Notes: generated by a model not told the origin, from the letters alone. DNA of 64,000 nt from JAGRAX01 sp041391365 (GCA_041391365.1 JAWKOC010000003.1:186001-250000); one strand, 5' to 3'; positions 1 to 9,590 are shown, numbered from the stretch's first letter. Program-made: numbers and translations.

Positions 1-12
1 AGATATCTCATC

Positions 13-1566
13 ATGCCTGTAGAAGTCCATTCAAAAGGAGCGTTAAAAGACCAGCCCGCATGGGCCCTGCTTTGTTGGGTTCTCAAAGAATCTTTTTCTG
101 GGGTCATGATGGTGTCGGCCAATCAAAAAATCTCCTTGGTGTTCGATCAAGGGCAACCCATCCATTTGAATTTTGATCATAAAGTGGGGTGGTTTGAACA
201 AACCTTGGCTCAAGAAAACATTGCCTTACCCGTATCTCTCAAAGACTATGTGGGCACCATTCCCAAAAACAAATTGCATCAATTCGAATTGGAACTCTTG
301 CAATCGGGGATGATTCAATACGAAGAATTCCAAAAGACACTCCACACACTCCTGGACCGAGCCATCGTCGAACTGCTCGGATTCAAAAATGGAAACTATG
401 TCTTTGTTCAAGGAATTCCCAAAGATGTTCAGCCTGTCCGTTTCAAAAAGAAATTTCGAGACATGATCTTCAATGTTTTCTTGGATCTTGCTCAGCAACA
501 AACCAAATGGCCAAAAGTTCCTTCAAGCACCGTATTTTCCAAATTGGAAAAAGCTGTGGTGAGGGTTTCAGACATCCAAATGAATGGCAAACAACAACGT
601 ATCTATCGCTGCATTGATGGCCAAAACACCGTTGATCAGGTCATCGCGCGAACTGGTTTCGACGAGAGATATGTAAAATCATTCATTCAGACCTTATATC
701 GAATGGAAATCATTGTGGACCAACTCCCCATGTTGGCCGATGTCGTCAAGCCCATCATCTCGGATGGAATCACCACAGACGTGTCCGGAAATGAAATCAC
801 ATCCCCCGAAGTAAAACTAGGTTCCGATGGAAAATCCAGAGTCTTCAAAAGCATGGACGATTTGGCCAACAAAAACCATTTCGAAATTCTTGGAATTGGG
901 GTGGATGCCAATTCGGTTAAGATTCAAGAAAATTACTTTTCTATGGCCAAAGAATACCACCCAGATCGCTTGAAAGGTCTTGCACAAAAGCAACGAGAAG
1001 AAGCTGAAAAAATTTTTTCCAGAATCACGGAAGCCTACAACACCCTTTCGAATCGAAATCGTAGGGAAGAGTACAAAAGCAAATTAAAAGTACAGAGTGA
1101 AGGAATCTCGCCCAATGGAGACGTAAATGCTGTATTGAAGTCTGAAACTTTTTTCCAGGAGGGCATCAGCCATCTGAAAAAAGACAATTATGATCAGGCC
1201 ATGGTGTCTTTCGAAAAAGCCATACAACTGTACGACAAAGAACCAGAGTATTCGGTGCAACTTGGATGGGCTACCTTTCGACAAGGGGTGAAAGACAAAG
1301 ATGAAAAGTCCATTCACAAAGGATATGAGCTGGTTCGAAAGCATGGAAAAGAAGGTGCAATCACAAAAATATCTTTTTATTATATGGGGATGATTGAAAA
1401 ATTCTTGGGCAATTTGGACAAAGCCAAGATTTTGTTTTCCAAAGCTGCGGATGCAGATCCAAACAATGCCAAGGCCGCCTCTGAATTGCGACTGCTCAAC
1501 ATGAGAGAAGAAAGAGAAACTTCTCAAAGCATTGGCATTGGCCGTCTTTTTGGAAAGAAAAAATAA
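13..1566 (+). CDS. DUF4388-like / J-domain / TPR protein
   Basis: About 517 residues. The N-terminal ~110 residues resemble the DUF4388 (PATAN) domain of deltaproteobacterial regulatory proteins (family assignment from memory). Residues ~290-345 form a DnaJ J-domain with the HPD signature at 316-318, preceded by the FEILG pattern typical of J-domains. Residues ~375-500 look like TPR helices (repeated alanine-rich helix pairs such as DQAMVSFEKAIQLY). No signal peptide or membrane segment is visible, so it is probably cytoplasmic and may recruit DnaK to a signalling or assembly partner (inference). The frame is open to the left edge and no Shine-Dalgarno is visible in the 12 bases before the ATG, so the true start may lie outside the window. 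The next gene starts 2 bp downstream. Confidence 0.8.
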   Translation: MPVEVHSKGALKDQPAWALLCWVLKESFSGVMMVSANQKISLVFDQGQPIHLNFDHKVGWFEQTLAQENIALPVSLKDYVGTIPKNKLHQFELELLQSGMIQYEEFQKTLHTLLDRAIVELLGFKNGNYVFVQGIPKDVQPVRFKKKFRDMIFNVFLDLAQQQTKWPKVPSSTVFSKLEKAVVRVSDIQMNGKQQRIYRCIDGQNTVDQVIARTGFDERYVKSFIQTLYRMEIIVDQLPMLADVVKPIISDGITTDVSGNEITSPEVKLGSDGKSRVFKSMDDLANKNHFEILGIGVDANSVKIQENYFSMAKEYHPDRLKGLAQKQREEAEKIFSRITEAYNTLSNRNRREEYKSKLKVQSEGISPNGDVNAVLKSETFFQEGISHLKKDNYDQAMVSFEKAIQLYDKEPEYSVQLGWATFRQGVKDKDEKSIHKGYELVRKHGKEGAITKISFYYMGMIEKFLGNLDKAKILFSKAADADPNNAKAASELRLLNMREERETSQSIGIGRLFGKKK

Positions 1567-1567
1567 C

Positions 1568-1984
1568 ATGAACATCAACATTCACATATTGCTCAATATC
1601 ATTTCCTTGATGCTACTCACCTTATCCATGAGTTTTTCTACACTTTATGTGCTTCAACAGAGGTGGCTCAAAACCAAGCAATTTACGTTGATTCAACGAC
1701 TTCCATCTTTGGAAACTTCTGACCTATGGGCTGCTCGACTTCTTGTATGCGGGTGGATTGTATTGCTATCCTCTACCCTCATCGGCATTTACATTGCACA
1801 CGACATGTGGGATCAATCTTGGCACAAAAATCCAAAAATTCTGATGGCGATGACTACGTGTTTTTGGTATCTCGTGTTCATCATCATGAGGGCCAAATTT
1901 GACTACAGGGGATCAAAATTTTCATTGATCAATTTGCTAGGGTATACGTCTCTTTTAATCACTTTTGTCTATTCGATCTTATAA
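1568..1984 (+). CDS. Half-size CcsA/HemX-like membrane protein
   Basis: 138 residues with four hydrophobic segments (about 5-25, 55-78, 92-110, 118-137). The pattern GIYIAHDMW followed by a short loop and KNPKILMAMTTCFWYLVFI resembles the second half of the CcsA/HemX cytochrome-assembly family, in which an A-x-x-x-W loop precedes a D/N-P-K motif. Canonical HemX proteins are about 270 residues, so this one lacks the N-terminal half. Its position directly before hemA matches the hemX-hemA context known in other bacteria. The ATG at 1568 is preceded by GGAAAG about 10 bases upstream and starts 2 bp after the previous stop. A TTG at 1532 in the same frame would overlap the upstream gene and is less likely. 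A role in haem handling is inferred from context. Confidence 0.65.
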   Translation: MNINIHILLNIISLMLLTLSMSFSTLYVLQQRWLKTKQFTLIQRLPSLETSDLWAARLLVCGWIVLLSSTLIGIYIAHDMWDQSWHKNPKILMAMTTCFWYLVFIIMRAKFDYRGSKFSLINLLGYTSLLITFVYSIL

Positions 1985-1988
1985 GCGT

Positions 1989-3230
1989 ATGAGTTTTTTT
2001 CTGATAGGGGTCAATCACGAGACAGCTGATGTTTCTGTGAGAGAGAAATTGGCATGGATGGATCAAGAGACTGAACAAAAAAAGGTCTTCTCGTTCATTC
2101 AATCCAAAGGATCGGGAGTTCTTCTTTCCACCTGCAATCGAGTCGAATGGTATCTGAATGTTCCTCATCCACAAGATGCACTAGAATGCAAAAGGCATTT
2201 CTTCCCCGACATTCATGAAACGCTGATCTACGAAAAACAAGATATGGAAGCGATTTCTCATCTCTGTCGCGTGGCCTCAAGTCTAGACTCTCAGGTTGTA
2301 GGAGAACCACAAGTTCTTGGACAAGTTAAACGAGCTTACCACAAGGCCAAACAGTTCGAAGCGGTAGATCCTGAATTGGATTTGATTTTTCAAAAATCCT
2401 TTTTGATCGCCAAAAAAATCAGGACCGAAACCAAAATCGGTCAATCCTTTGTTTCCATGAGTTCCGTGGCCATTGATTTGGCCAAAAAAGTTGTTGGACA
2501 TTTTTCAGATAAGGAAGCTTTGGTGATTGGAGCGGGAGAGATGTCCACATTGGCCGCAAAAAAGCTTTCCACCGAAGGCATTGGAAGATTGTGGATCGCA
2601 AATCGTACCTACGATCAGGCCGTGGCTTTGGCCAAGATCGTAGATGGGTATCCCATGTTGATGGAACAGATCTATGATCATTTGGAAGATATCGATATTG
2701 TTTTTGTATGCACGGGTGCACAAAAACCTTTGATCACCAAAGATCATGTCATTGAATCTTTGGGTACCAGATCCAAAAAGCCGATCATGATGATCGATAT
2801 TTCTGTACCTCGAAACATAGAAAAAAATTTGGGAGAGATCGAAAACATCTATGTCTATGATGTTGATGATCTAAAGGGTATCGCTCTAGAAAATGAGCAG
2901 CTCAGAAAATCAGAAATTGAAAAAGCTGAGAAAATTCTGATCGATCACTTGGATCGATTCGAAGATGTGACTCGCCAACCTCAGACCAATGCATTGATCA
3001 AAAACATAAAACTACATGTAGAAGAATTGGCTCAGATGGAATGTGAGAAAATCTCCAAGAAACTTCATCTGGATCAAGATCAGGAAAAAATCCTTCAAAG
3101 GGGAATGTCCTCATTGGCCAAGAAGTGGGTTGATTCTCACATTCAAATGCTCAAAACAGACGGGATCGAGGCAACTCAGGCCTTGCATCTGTTTTCTCAA
3201 ATGTTTTCAAAGGATAGTGATGAGTCTTAA
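1989..3230 (+). CDS. hemA: Glutamyl-tRNA reductase HemA
   Basis: 413 residues, normal for the family. It reduces glutamyl-tRNA(Glu) to glutamate-1-semialdehyde with NADPH, the first step of C5-pathway tetrapyrrole synthesis in the cytosol. The N-terminus has the family pattern GVNHETADVSVREKL. The catalytic cysteine is in STCNR at about residue 49. The second domain carries a Rossmann motif VIGAGEMS. The C-terminal helical dimerisation domain is present. The ATG at 1989 lies 4 bases after the preceding stop. An in-frame start at 1965 would overlap the upstream gene and adds non-conserved residues. The 3' end overlaps hemC by 11 bp, so the two are likely translationally coupled. Confidence 0.97.
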   Translation: MSFFLIGVNHETADVSVREKLAWMDQETEQKKVFSFIQSKGSGVLLSTCNRVEWYLNVPHPQDALECKRHFFPDIHETLIYEKQDMEAISHLCRVASSLDSQVVGEPQVLGQVKRAYHKAKQFEAVDPELDLIFQKSFLIAKKIRTETKIGQSFVSMSSVAIDLAKKVVGHFSDKEALVIGAGEMSTLAAKKLSTEGIGRLWIANRTYDQAVALAKIVDGYPMLMEQIYDHLEDIDIVFVCTGAQKPLITKDHVIESLGTRSKKPIMMIDISVPRNIEKNLGEIENIYVYDVDDLKGIALENEQLRKSEIEKAEKILIDHLDRFEDVTRQPQTNALIKNIKLHVEELAQMECEKISKKLHLDQDQEKILQRGMSSLAKKWVDSHIQMLKTDGIEATQALHLFSQMFSKDSDES

Positions 3231-4116
3231 ACTGGGAACACGCGCCAGTGCTTTGGCCATGATTCAAGCCAACTGGTTCAAAGATCAATGGGAGAAGCGA
3301 TTTCCTCATAATCCTGTATTGATCGAAAAAATCCAGACCCAGGGAGATCGGAATCAAACTCAGTCTCAAGCGTTTGCACACATTCAAGAAAATGGGCTGT
3401 TCACGAAGGAGTTGGATGAAGCTCTTTTGGAACATCGAATTGACATCGCTGTACACAGTCTCAAAGACCTCCCTTCAGTGATGCCAAAAGGAATCAAACT
3501 TGCGGCCGTGAGCACGTGCATTGACAATCGGGATGCGTGGATCAGTTCATCTCTAGGTATGGACACAGCCCAAACCAAGACATGTGTGATTGGAACTGCA
3601 AGCATCCGAAGATTGCACCAGCTGCAAGAGGAGTATCCTTCTGCCACGATCAAAACTATTCGGGGAAATGTTGACACGCGTCTGAAAAAACTGGCGAATG
3701 GCGAATGTGATGTTTTGATTTTGGCGGCTGCTGGACTCAAGCGCCTGGGGCTTGATCACCACATTCGAGAATATCTTGATCCCATGCACTTTGTTCCAGC
3801 CATCGGGCAAGGACGTCTTGGAATCTGTATACGAGATCAAGATATATCAACCCAGCAGTCTTTGGAATCCATTTTCGATTCCAAAGACTTATTTATCGCA
3901 AAAGTCGAAAAAGCTTTTTTGTCTGCGTTTGGAGGAGGCTGTTCCATTCCTGTAGGATGTTTTGCATGGGAAGATCAAAAGACTCTCTACGTTCAGAGTT
4001 ATTATTTCCATCCTGAAAAGCAATGTTCCTATCGAAAGCAATGGAGCTGTGAATCGTCCAACATCATGAACCATATTCATCACTGGGCCATCGAACTCAA
4101 AGAGGGAAGACAATGA
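3220..4116 (+). CDS. hemC: Hydroxymethylbilane synthase (porphobilinogen deaminase)
   Basis: 298 residues. It polymerises four porphobilinogens into hydroxymethylbilane in the cytosol. The N-terminus LKLGTRASALAMIQ is the family signature. HSLKDLPS, GTASIRR and RGNVDTRLKKL are conserved substrate- and cofactor-binding segments. The cysteine carrying the dipyrromethane cofactor is C241 in GGGCSIPVG. The ATG at 3220 gives the correct N-terminus. The longer in-frame reading from 3043 runs through hemA and is rejected. It overlaps hemA by 11 bp and hemD by 4 bp (ATGA), showing operonic coupling. Confidence 0.97.
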   Translation: MSLKLGTRASALAMIQANWFKDQWEKRFPHNPVLIEKIQTQGDRNQTQSQAFAHIQENGLFTKELDEALLEHRIDIAVHSLKDLPSVMPKGIKLAAVSTCIDNRDAWISSSLGMDTAQTKTCVIGTASIRRLHQLQEEYPSATIKTIRGNVDTRLKKLANGECDVLILAAAGLKRLGLDHHIREYLDPMHFVPAIGQGRLGICIRDQDISTQQSLESIFDSKDLFIAKVEKAFLSAFGGGCSIPVGCFAWEDQKTLYVQSYYFHPEKQCSYRKQWSCESSNIMNHIHHWAIELKEGRQ

Positions 4117-4877
4117 ATCAACCCCGTGTGATCATCACCCGATCCGCCACACAAGAATCATCTTCTCGAAAATTATGTGATGAACTGGGAATACATCCTT
4201 TGATATACCCTAGCATCGAGTACCAATCGTTGATGGATCAGGAAAAAATCTCAAAGCTCTTGGTTGCTTTATCGTCCATCGACTATGTGTTGGTCACCAG
4301 TCAAAATGCTTTGCATTTTTTCTTCGATGCCATCAAAAACTCGACGAAATCGTTTCCGATCCATATTCGGTGGATTGTATTGGGAAAAACCACAAAGCAT
4401 GTTTTGGAAGATTATGGGCATCAAGCCTATTTTTTTGATTCATCTTTCCAAACATCGGCACAGCTGGCGAAACACCTTTTGGGATGCAAAGAATTAAGTC
4501 GCAAGAGTATTTTGATACTACGGCCCAAGGAGAGCGTGTCTGACTTTTCGACATGGCTCAAACCCTTGACCCGAAATATTTATGAACAAGTTCTCTACCA
4601 AACCCAAAGCAGTGGGGATGGCAAAGCAAGGTTCAACGAAGATTTTCCCATCGACTGCGACTGGATTTCGTTTTTGTCTCCTTCCGCAGTGGAAGCTTTT
4701 TTTGCGTTCAAAAAAAATGATGAAATCGCTCATTGGATTTTCAATCGAGGCATCAAAATTGCTTCTATCGGTCCAACAACCACACAAAAAATTGCTGAAT
4801 TTGAAGTCCCTGTTTCTATCGAAAGTCCAGACTCTACTTTTCGTTCTCTCTTGCAGGAAATCAAAAATTTCGACTAA
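4113..4877 (+). CDS. hemD: Uroporphyrinogen-III synthase
   Basis: 254 residues. The family cyclises hydroxymethylbilane with inversion of ring D. The protein is poorly conserved, as is usual for HemD, but PRVIITRSATQESS at the start, DYVLVTSQNALHFFF, and DWISFLSPSAVEAFF followed by IASIGPTTTQKIAEF match the two-lobed HemD fold in order. Its position right after hemC with an ATGA overlap makes the assignment secure. It ends 3 bp before the convergent DUF1015 gene. No terminator hairpin is visible in that gap. Confidence 0.92.
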   Translation: MNQPRVIITRSATQESSSRKLCDELGIHPLIYPSIEYQSLMDQEKISKLLVALSSIDYVLVTSQNALHFFFDAIKNSTKSFPIHIRWIVLGKTTKHVLEDYGHQAYFFDSSFQTSAQLAKHLLGCKELSRKSILILRPKESVSDFSTWLKPLTRNIYEQVLYQTQSSGDGKARFNEDFPIDCDWISFLSPSAVEAFFAFKKNDEIAHWIFNRGIKIASIGPTTTQKIAEFEVPVSIESPDSTFRSLLQEIKNFD

Positions 4878-4880
4878 CTA

Positions 4881-6158
4881 TTACGAATCCTTCGAATCTT
4901 CCATGCGGTGAAACACAAAACCGCTCATGATTTTAGGATAAAAAAAGGTAGATTTTTGAGGCAAGATAATCCCTTTGGAACAAATGGCTTTGATTTGATC
5001 GAACAAAAGCGGCCGAAGCCAAAAGCCCACATGAGATGATTTTTGATCTACGAATGTTTGAAGATCAGGGATATTATTGATGTAGTTGATTTTTTTCTGA
5101 TCTTCGCTTCGATCCAAATCGAGAGAAAAATAGTCCTCAAACACAATATGGTTGAGAACGGAACTGGGAACTGTTTGTTCGATTTCTGGGAGATGTTCCA
5201 ACCCTTTTTGTTTTGGATACATGCCCAAAAGCTCTTCTCGATTTTTTTGATCGATCGCAAGAAGAGCCCCACTTTGTTCGAATGCCTCCCATGTCTTTGA
5301 CATGGGTTTGAAGTCGAATGCGACATGCAAATCATCGAACCACGATGAGGAAAGGTACGAAACATCCAGACCACGGTGAATCGAAGAAAGCAATACCCCT
5401 GGATCGATGGAAGAAACAATGGCTGCAAACACATAAGGTGTTTGATGCTGATTTTCTTCTTTTCGAAAATATCTTCGCGTGGTTTCCAAACGATGGTGCC
5501 CATCTGCAACCAAAAACGACCCTCTAGACAACACATCTGAAATACTGGACAAACTCTTATCATCTGAAAAGGAATAAAATTCATAACTCTGAGACTGCAC
5601 TTGAGGATGATCACATGCATACAATGGACTCTGACCCATCGAAGAAAGAAGATCATCCAATTCGGCTTTTTGATCATCAAACACCAAATAAATCGGACTG
5701 GTTTGAACCTTTGTCACTTCAAGCAAGCGAAGTCGATCTTGAATGGGTAGTTCCAACACTTTCTCATGAGGAATGATTTTTGGACCTCCTCGATCAGGAT
5801 CAATATTGACCAAAGCATAAAGAACCTTACGCATATATTTTTGACCATCTCGATGAAAAAATTCTTTGGTCAAATAAAAATGCTCCAACGGATCAACGTT
5901 CAATATGTTTTCTTTGTTCCATTGATCCCAAAATCTTTTCACTTGAAGATAGTCTTCTTCTTCTCGCTTTTTTTTCGCGTCCATGCATTTTGGATCATTG
6001 AGTGTAAGATGAATTGCATTGTGAGAGGAATAAGAAGCCAAAATATCATACTGATGCTGATCAACAACATCATAGGGAGGACAAATCAATTTGCACATGG
6101 ATTGATCCGAAGAAAATCGGACTCCAGAAAATGGTTTCACAGCAAGATTTTTTTTCAC
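4881..6158 (-). CDS. DUF1015 family protein
   Basis: 425 residues, typical for the DUF1015 family. Recognisable family elements are an early PFSGVRF, then LICPPYDVV near residue 28, a central IIPHEKVLE, and VADGHHRLETTRRYF around residues 218-232. The biochemical role of the family is not established. The DGHHR segment is often suggested to be a nucleotide- or metal-binding element, which remains unproven. It is probably a soluble cytoplasmic protein. The start overlaps the stop of the upstream Sua5-like gene by 4 bp (ATGA), placing it last in the long minus-strand operon that starts at the kinase gene. Confidence 0.88.
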   Translation of the reverse strand: MKKNLAVKPFSGVRFSSDQSMCKLICPPYDVVDQHQYDILASYSSHNAIHLTLNDPKCMDAKKKREEEDYLQVKRFWDQWNKENILNVDPLEHFYLTKEFFHRDGQKYMRKVLYALVNIDPDRGGPKIIPHEKVLELPIQDRLRLLEVTKVQTSPIYLVFDDQKAELDDLLSSMGQSPLYACDHPQVQSQSYEFYSFSDDKSLSSISDVLSRGSFLVADGHHRLETTRRYFRKEENQHQTPYVFAAIVSSIDPGVLLSSIHRGLDVSYLSSSWFDDLHVAFDFKPMSKTWEAFEQSGALLAIDQKNREELLGMYPKQKGLEHLPEIEQTVPSSVLNHIVFEDYFSLDLDRSEDQKKINYINNIPDLQTFVDQKSSHVGFWLRPLLFDQIKAICSKGIILPQKSTFFYPKIMSGFVFHRMEDSKDS

Positions 6159-6754
6159 GATAAACTTCTTTCAATGAGTTTTGTTTCGATGGCTCCCTCT
6201 CGAACGACCATCCACTTGTCCTTTTCACAGCAATCTACAATCGTCGAAACCTTTCCCCCGGGAAGTTTGCCCACGTCCAGAACTTCTATACCCATAAGAT
6301 CGAAACTTTGGGCCAATTTTTCAATGGTGTCGTGTGGTTCCATCCCAGAGAGATTCGCACTGGTACAAGTGATGGGCTTACCAAAAGTTTGCAAAAGACG
6401 GTTGGTCACAGGATGTGTTCCATATCGAAAAGCAGCGCCTCGCTCCCCTTTCACTGCGGGATGCGTAAACGTAGTAGGAAGGACCAGAGTCAGTGGTCCC
6501 GGCCAATAGATTTCCATCAACTTCCGAGCGTGATCATGCAGTTTCGTTACGTAGGATGTGATCATTTCCGGAACAATGAGCAAAGGAAAAGGTTTGCCCT
6601 CAGGACGATTTTTTCGCTGACTGAGATGATTCAACGCTTGACTGCAAGTTGCATCCACCGCAAGCGCGTAAAAACTCTCGGTAGGAACCACCACAATGTT
6701 TCCTTTGGAGAGTTCTTGAGAAGCTCGATCAATGTGAAGTTGATCCACATTCAT
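6155..6754 (-). CDS. Sua5/YciO/YrdC threonylcarbamoyl-AMP synthase
   Basis: 199 residues, the size of the single-domain YrdC/TsaC form. The family makes threonylcarbamoyl-AMP from threonine, bicarbonate and ATP for the t6A tRNA modification at position 37. Visible signatures: VVVPTESFYALAVDA (substrate pocket), LSQRKNRPEGKPFPLLI (KxR nucleotide-binding segment), YWPGPLTLVLP, GAAFRYGTHPV and CTSANLSGMEP. It lies 2 bp downstream of purD and overlaps DUF1015 by 4 bp. TsaC and YciO paralogues cannot be distinguished by eye, so no symbol is given. Confidence 0.9.
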   Translation of the reverse strand: MNVDQLHIDRASQELSKGNIVVVPTESFYALAVDATCSQALNHLSQRKNRPEGKPFPLLIVPEMITSYVTKLHDHARKLMEIYWPGPLTLVLPTTFTHPAVKGERGAAFRYGTHPVTNRLLQTFGKPITCTSANLSGMEPHDTIEKLAQSFDLMGIEVLDVGKLPGGKVSTIVDCCEKDKWMVVREGAIETKLIERSLS

Positions 6755-6756
6755 GT

Positions 6757-8031
6757 TTATCCATCCAAGCCAATGTCTGTTCGAAACTGCATGCCTTGAA
6801 AATGAATGTTTTGAATTTCTTGATAGGCTCTTTCACGGCAGGCCTTGAGATCTTTTTCCAAAGCTCCCACTGCAAGCACACGGCCACCCGAAACGACAAT
6901 TTGATCAGCTTTGAGTTGTGTTCCTGCATGGAAAACCAAATCACTGTGAACACCTTCCAGCCCTTCAATGATCGCACCTTTTTGTGCTTGATCTGGATAT
7001 CCTTGCGCAGCAAGCACAACCGTCATACAAGCTTTGGAGGTCCATGAAATGGTAACTTGGGAAAGTTTTCCTTCCATGGTCATCACAAAAAGATCCATGA
7101 GATCATTCTGGATACGAGGCAACAATACCTGCGTTTCTGGGTCACCAAATCGAACATTGAATTCCAAAACCTTTGGACCCTTTTGGGTGATCATCAAACC
7201 AATGTACAAAATTCCCTTGTACGAAAGCCCTTGTTTTTCAAATTCTTTCATCAAAGGGTCTACGATGATTTGACAAACTGTATCTTTCATTTTTGGTGTA
7301 AAGATGGGTGAAGGTGAATATGCCCCCATACCCCCTGTGTTCGGGCCTTTGTCACCATCGAACAGTCGTTTGTGATCCTGAGAACTCTCAAACAATTGAT
7401 AGTGTTTTCCATCGGTGACCAAGATCACCGAACATTCTCGACCTTCCAAAAATTCTTCACAAATCACCAACGGATCATTTCCAAACCGATTTTCTTTGAA
7501 AATTTCTCTGGCATACTCAAGAGCATGTTGGACATCTTCGCAAATTTTTACTCCCTTTCCTGCGGCTAGTCCGTCGAACTTCATCACCATAGGATAATCA
7601 CATGTGGATAGATGCTTCTTGAGTTTTTCGTAGTCGTTCCATTCTGAGTAGTCGGCTGTAGGAACCATAGCTTTTTCCATGATTTTTTTTGCGAAAGCTT
7701 TTGAACTTTCCAACTGGGCTGCTTTTTGATGAGCTCCCATGATGCTGATTCCAGCAGACGCAAACAAATCCACAATTCCTAGATGAAGAGGTTTTTCTGG
7801 ACCCACAAAAACAAAATCAATGCATTTCTCTTTGGCAAAATTCAACAAACCTTGCAAATCATCGTCGGAGATTTTTATACATTCACATTTGGGTAGTTTT
7901 TCAATCCCAGCATTTCCTGGCGCGACATATACCGATGACACTTTTGGACTCTGAGAAATTTTCCATGCCAGAGCATGCTCTCTTCCCCCACCCCCGACCA
8001 AGAGTATGTTCAACTGATTTTCCATGACCAT
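6757..8031 (-). CDS. purD: Phosphoribosylamine-glycine ligase PurD
   Basis: 424 residues, normal for PurD. It joins phosphoribosylamine and glycine with ATP to form GAR in purine synthesis. The N-terminal ILLVGGGGREHALAW is the GARS signature. An ATP-grasp core follows (VMKFDGLAAGKGVKIC, CEEFLEGRECS, GDKGPNTGGMGAYSPSP), then LEFNVRFGDPETQVLLPR. The ATG at 8031 overlaps the purH stop as TGATG. A second ATG at 8025 would give a product two residues shorter and is equally plausible. No strong Shine-Dalgarno is visible, consistent with coupling to purH. Confidence 0.96.
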   Translation of the reverse strand: MVMENQLNILLVGGGGREHALAWKISQSPKVSSVYVAPGNAGIEKLPKCECIKISDDDLQGLLNFAKEKCIDFVFVGPEKPLHLGIVDLFASAGISIMGAHQKAAQLESSKAFAKKIMEKAMVPTADYSEWNDYEKLKKHLSTCDYPMVMKFDGLAAGKGVKICEDVQHALEYAREIFKENRFGNDPLVICEEFLEGRECSVILVTDGKHYQLFESSQDHKRLFDGDKGPNTGGMGAYSPSPIFTPKMKDTVCQIIVDPLMKEFEKQGLSYKGILYIGLMITQKGPKVLEFNVRFGDPETQVLLPRIQNDLMDLFVMTMEGKLSQVTISWTSKACMTVVLAAQGYPDQAQKGAIIEGLEGVHSDLVFHAGTQLKADQIVVSGGRVLAVGALEKDLKACRERAYQEIQNIHFQGMQFRTDIGLDG

Positions 8032-9590
8032 CAATGCTTGAAATGGCGATAAGATGTGAAAAGCATACACATGCCATGTTCGTTGGCTGCATCTATGACT
8101 TCCTGATCACGAATGGATCCACCCGGTTGAATCACGCATTTGATTCCGTGCGTGGACATCTGATCAATGCTGTCTCGAAAGGGGAAAAATGCGTCCGACG
8201 CGACGGCTACGTGATGCGTGGTTTTGCACACATGCTTTTGCACGGCAATGATGGTAGAATCCACGCGACTCATTTGCCCCGCACCGATTCCCAGTGTTTG
8301 ATGTTGATCGGCCAACACGATCGCATTGGATTTGACATGTTTGACAACTTTCCACGCCAACTCCATGGCTTTCCATTGATCTTGAGTAGGTTTTATCGTG
8401 GTCACAACTTTTGCTTTTCGAACATCGATCATCCACTGGTCTCGTTGTTGAACCAACAATCCATCTCCAAGAGTTCGCAGGGTATGCGATGCCCATTTCT
8501 TTTTGATTTGATCAAAGGGAATTTCCAACACACGTAAATTTTTCTTTTTGGCAAAAACATCCAAAGCATCTTGCTCAAATGCGGGCGCGATGACGATTTC
8601 AGTAAATGTTTCCACAATGGCTTGCGCCGTTTTTGCATCCGCTTTTTGTGTAAGCGCTACGATCCCTCCAAAAGCAGAAATGGGATCACAAGCCAACGCT
8701 CGTTCATAGGCCTGGGCAAGAGAGTCCTGAGATAGTCCCAGTCCACAAGGATTGCTGTGTTTGAAGATTCCGACTGCGGTTTCCTCTTGAAACTCCATCA
8801 TCAATTCCAAAGCACCATGTGCATCCAAAAGGTTATTGTAAGACAACTCTTTGCCTTGCAAAACTTTATCAAAGAGGGATGAAGTCTCTCCCTGGGGCAA
8901 ATAAAAAGAGGCTTGTTGATGTGGGTTTTCTCCGTAGCGCATGGCTTGATGTTTTTGATAGGTCAGAGAAAAATGTTGGTCCAGCAAAGTTTCCTGGTGC
9001 GTGGATTGCATAAAATAGTTGCAAATGGCTTCATCGTAGTCACGGGTCCGAGCAAAAGCCTCGACACTGCATTGTCTTCGAAACTCTAAACTCACGCTAC
9101 CCTGATTTTGATCCATTTGTTCGGCAAATTCTTCGTATTGTCGATCGTTTGTGAGAACCGTTACATGATGAAAATTTTTTGCGGCTGCCCGAATCATCGT
9201 CGGACCACCCACATCAATTTTCTCAATCGCCTGATCTTGCGTTACTCCATGTTGTGCCACAGTCTTTTCAAAAGGATACAAATTCACAACCACCACATCA
9301 AAGGGAACAATGTCGTGAGCCTTCATTTGCTCAATGTGTTGTGGATGATCATGCTTGGATAAAATTCCACCATGAATCTTAGGATGAAGCGTTTTGACTC
9401 GCCCATCCATGATCTCAGGAAATCCAGTATAAGTGGAAATTTCCGTGACAGAAAATCCTTTGCTTTTCAAAAATTCGAATGTTCCACCGGAAGAAAAAAT
9501 CTCAACATCATGTTCAGCCAAAACTTTGGCCAACTGATCGATGTGATTTTTGTCGCTGACGCTGATCAACGCACGTCGAATTTTTTTCAT
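8031..9590 (-). CDS. purH: Bifunctional AICAR transformylase / IMP cyclohydrolase
   Basis: 519 residues, full length. It carries out the last two steps of IMP synthesis. The N-terminal MGS-like cyclohydrolase domain is shown by RALISVSDKNHI, SSGGTFEFLKSKG and GFPEIMDGRVKTLHPKIHGGIL. The transformylase domain contains MRYGENPHQQASFY, KELSYNNLLDAHGAL, the KHSNPCG signature and, near the end, VASDAFFPFRDSID with CVIQPGGSIRDQEVIDAAN. It begins 2 bp after the mlaD-like stop. purH and purD are paired, but the other purine genes are not in this window. Confidence 0.97.
   Translation of the reverse strand: MKKIRRALISVSDKNHIDQLAKVLAEHDVEIFSSGGTFEFLKSKGFSVTEISTYTGFPEIMDGRVKTLHPKIHGGILSKHDHPQHIEQMKAHDIVPFDVVVVNLYPFEKTVAQHGVTQDQAIEKIDVGGPTMIRAAAKNFHHVTVLTNDRQYEEFAEQMDQNQGSVSLEFRRQCSVEAFARTRDYDEAICNYFMQSTHQETLLDQHFSLTYQKHQAMRYGENPHQQASFYLPQGETSSLFDKVLQGKELSYNNLLDAHGALELMMEFQEETAVGIFKHSNPCGLGLSQDSLAQAYERALACDPISAFGGIVALTQKADAKTAQAIVETFTEIVIAPAFEQDALDVFAKKKNLRVLEIPFDQIKKKWASHTLRTLGDGLLVQQRDQWMIDVRKAKVVTTIKPTQDQWKAMELAWKVVKHVKSNAIVLADQHQTLGIGAGQMSRVDSTIIAVQKHVCKTTHHVAVASDAFFPFRDSIDQMSTHGIKCVIQPGGSIRDQEVIDAANEHGMCMLFTSYRHFKH

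Noticed and set aside
3043..3219. Longer N-terminus for HemC
   Set aside because: This stretch is inside hemA and its translation is not HemC-like. The family N-terminus begins at 3220.
5766..6509. 247-codon plus-strand frame over DUF1015 and the Sua5-like gene
   Set aside because: It spans two conserved minus-strand genes and has no recognisable features.
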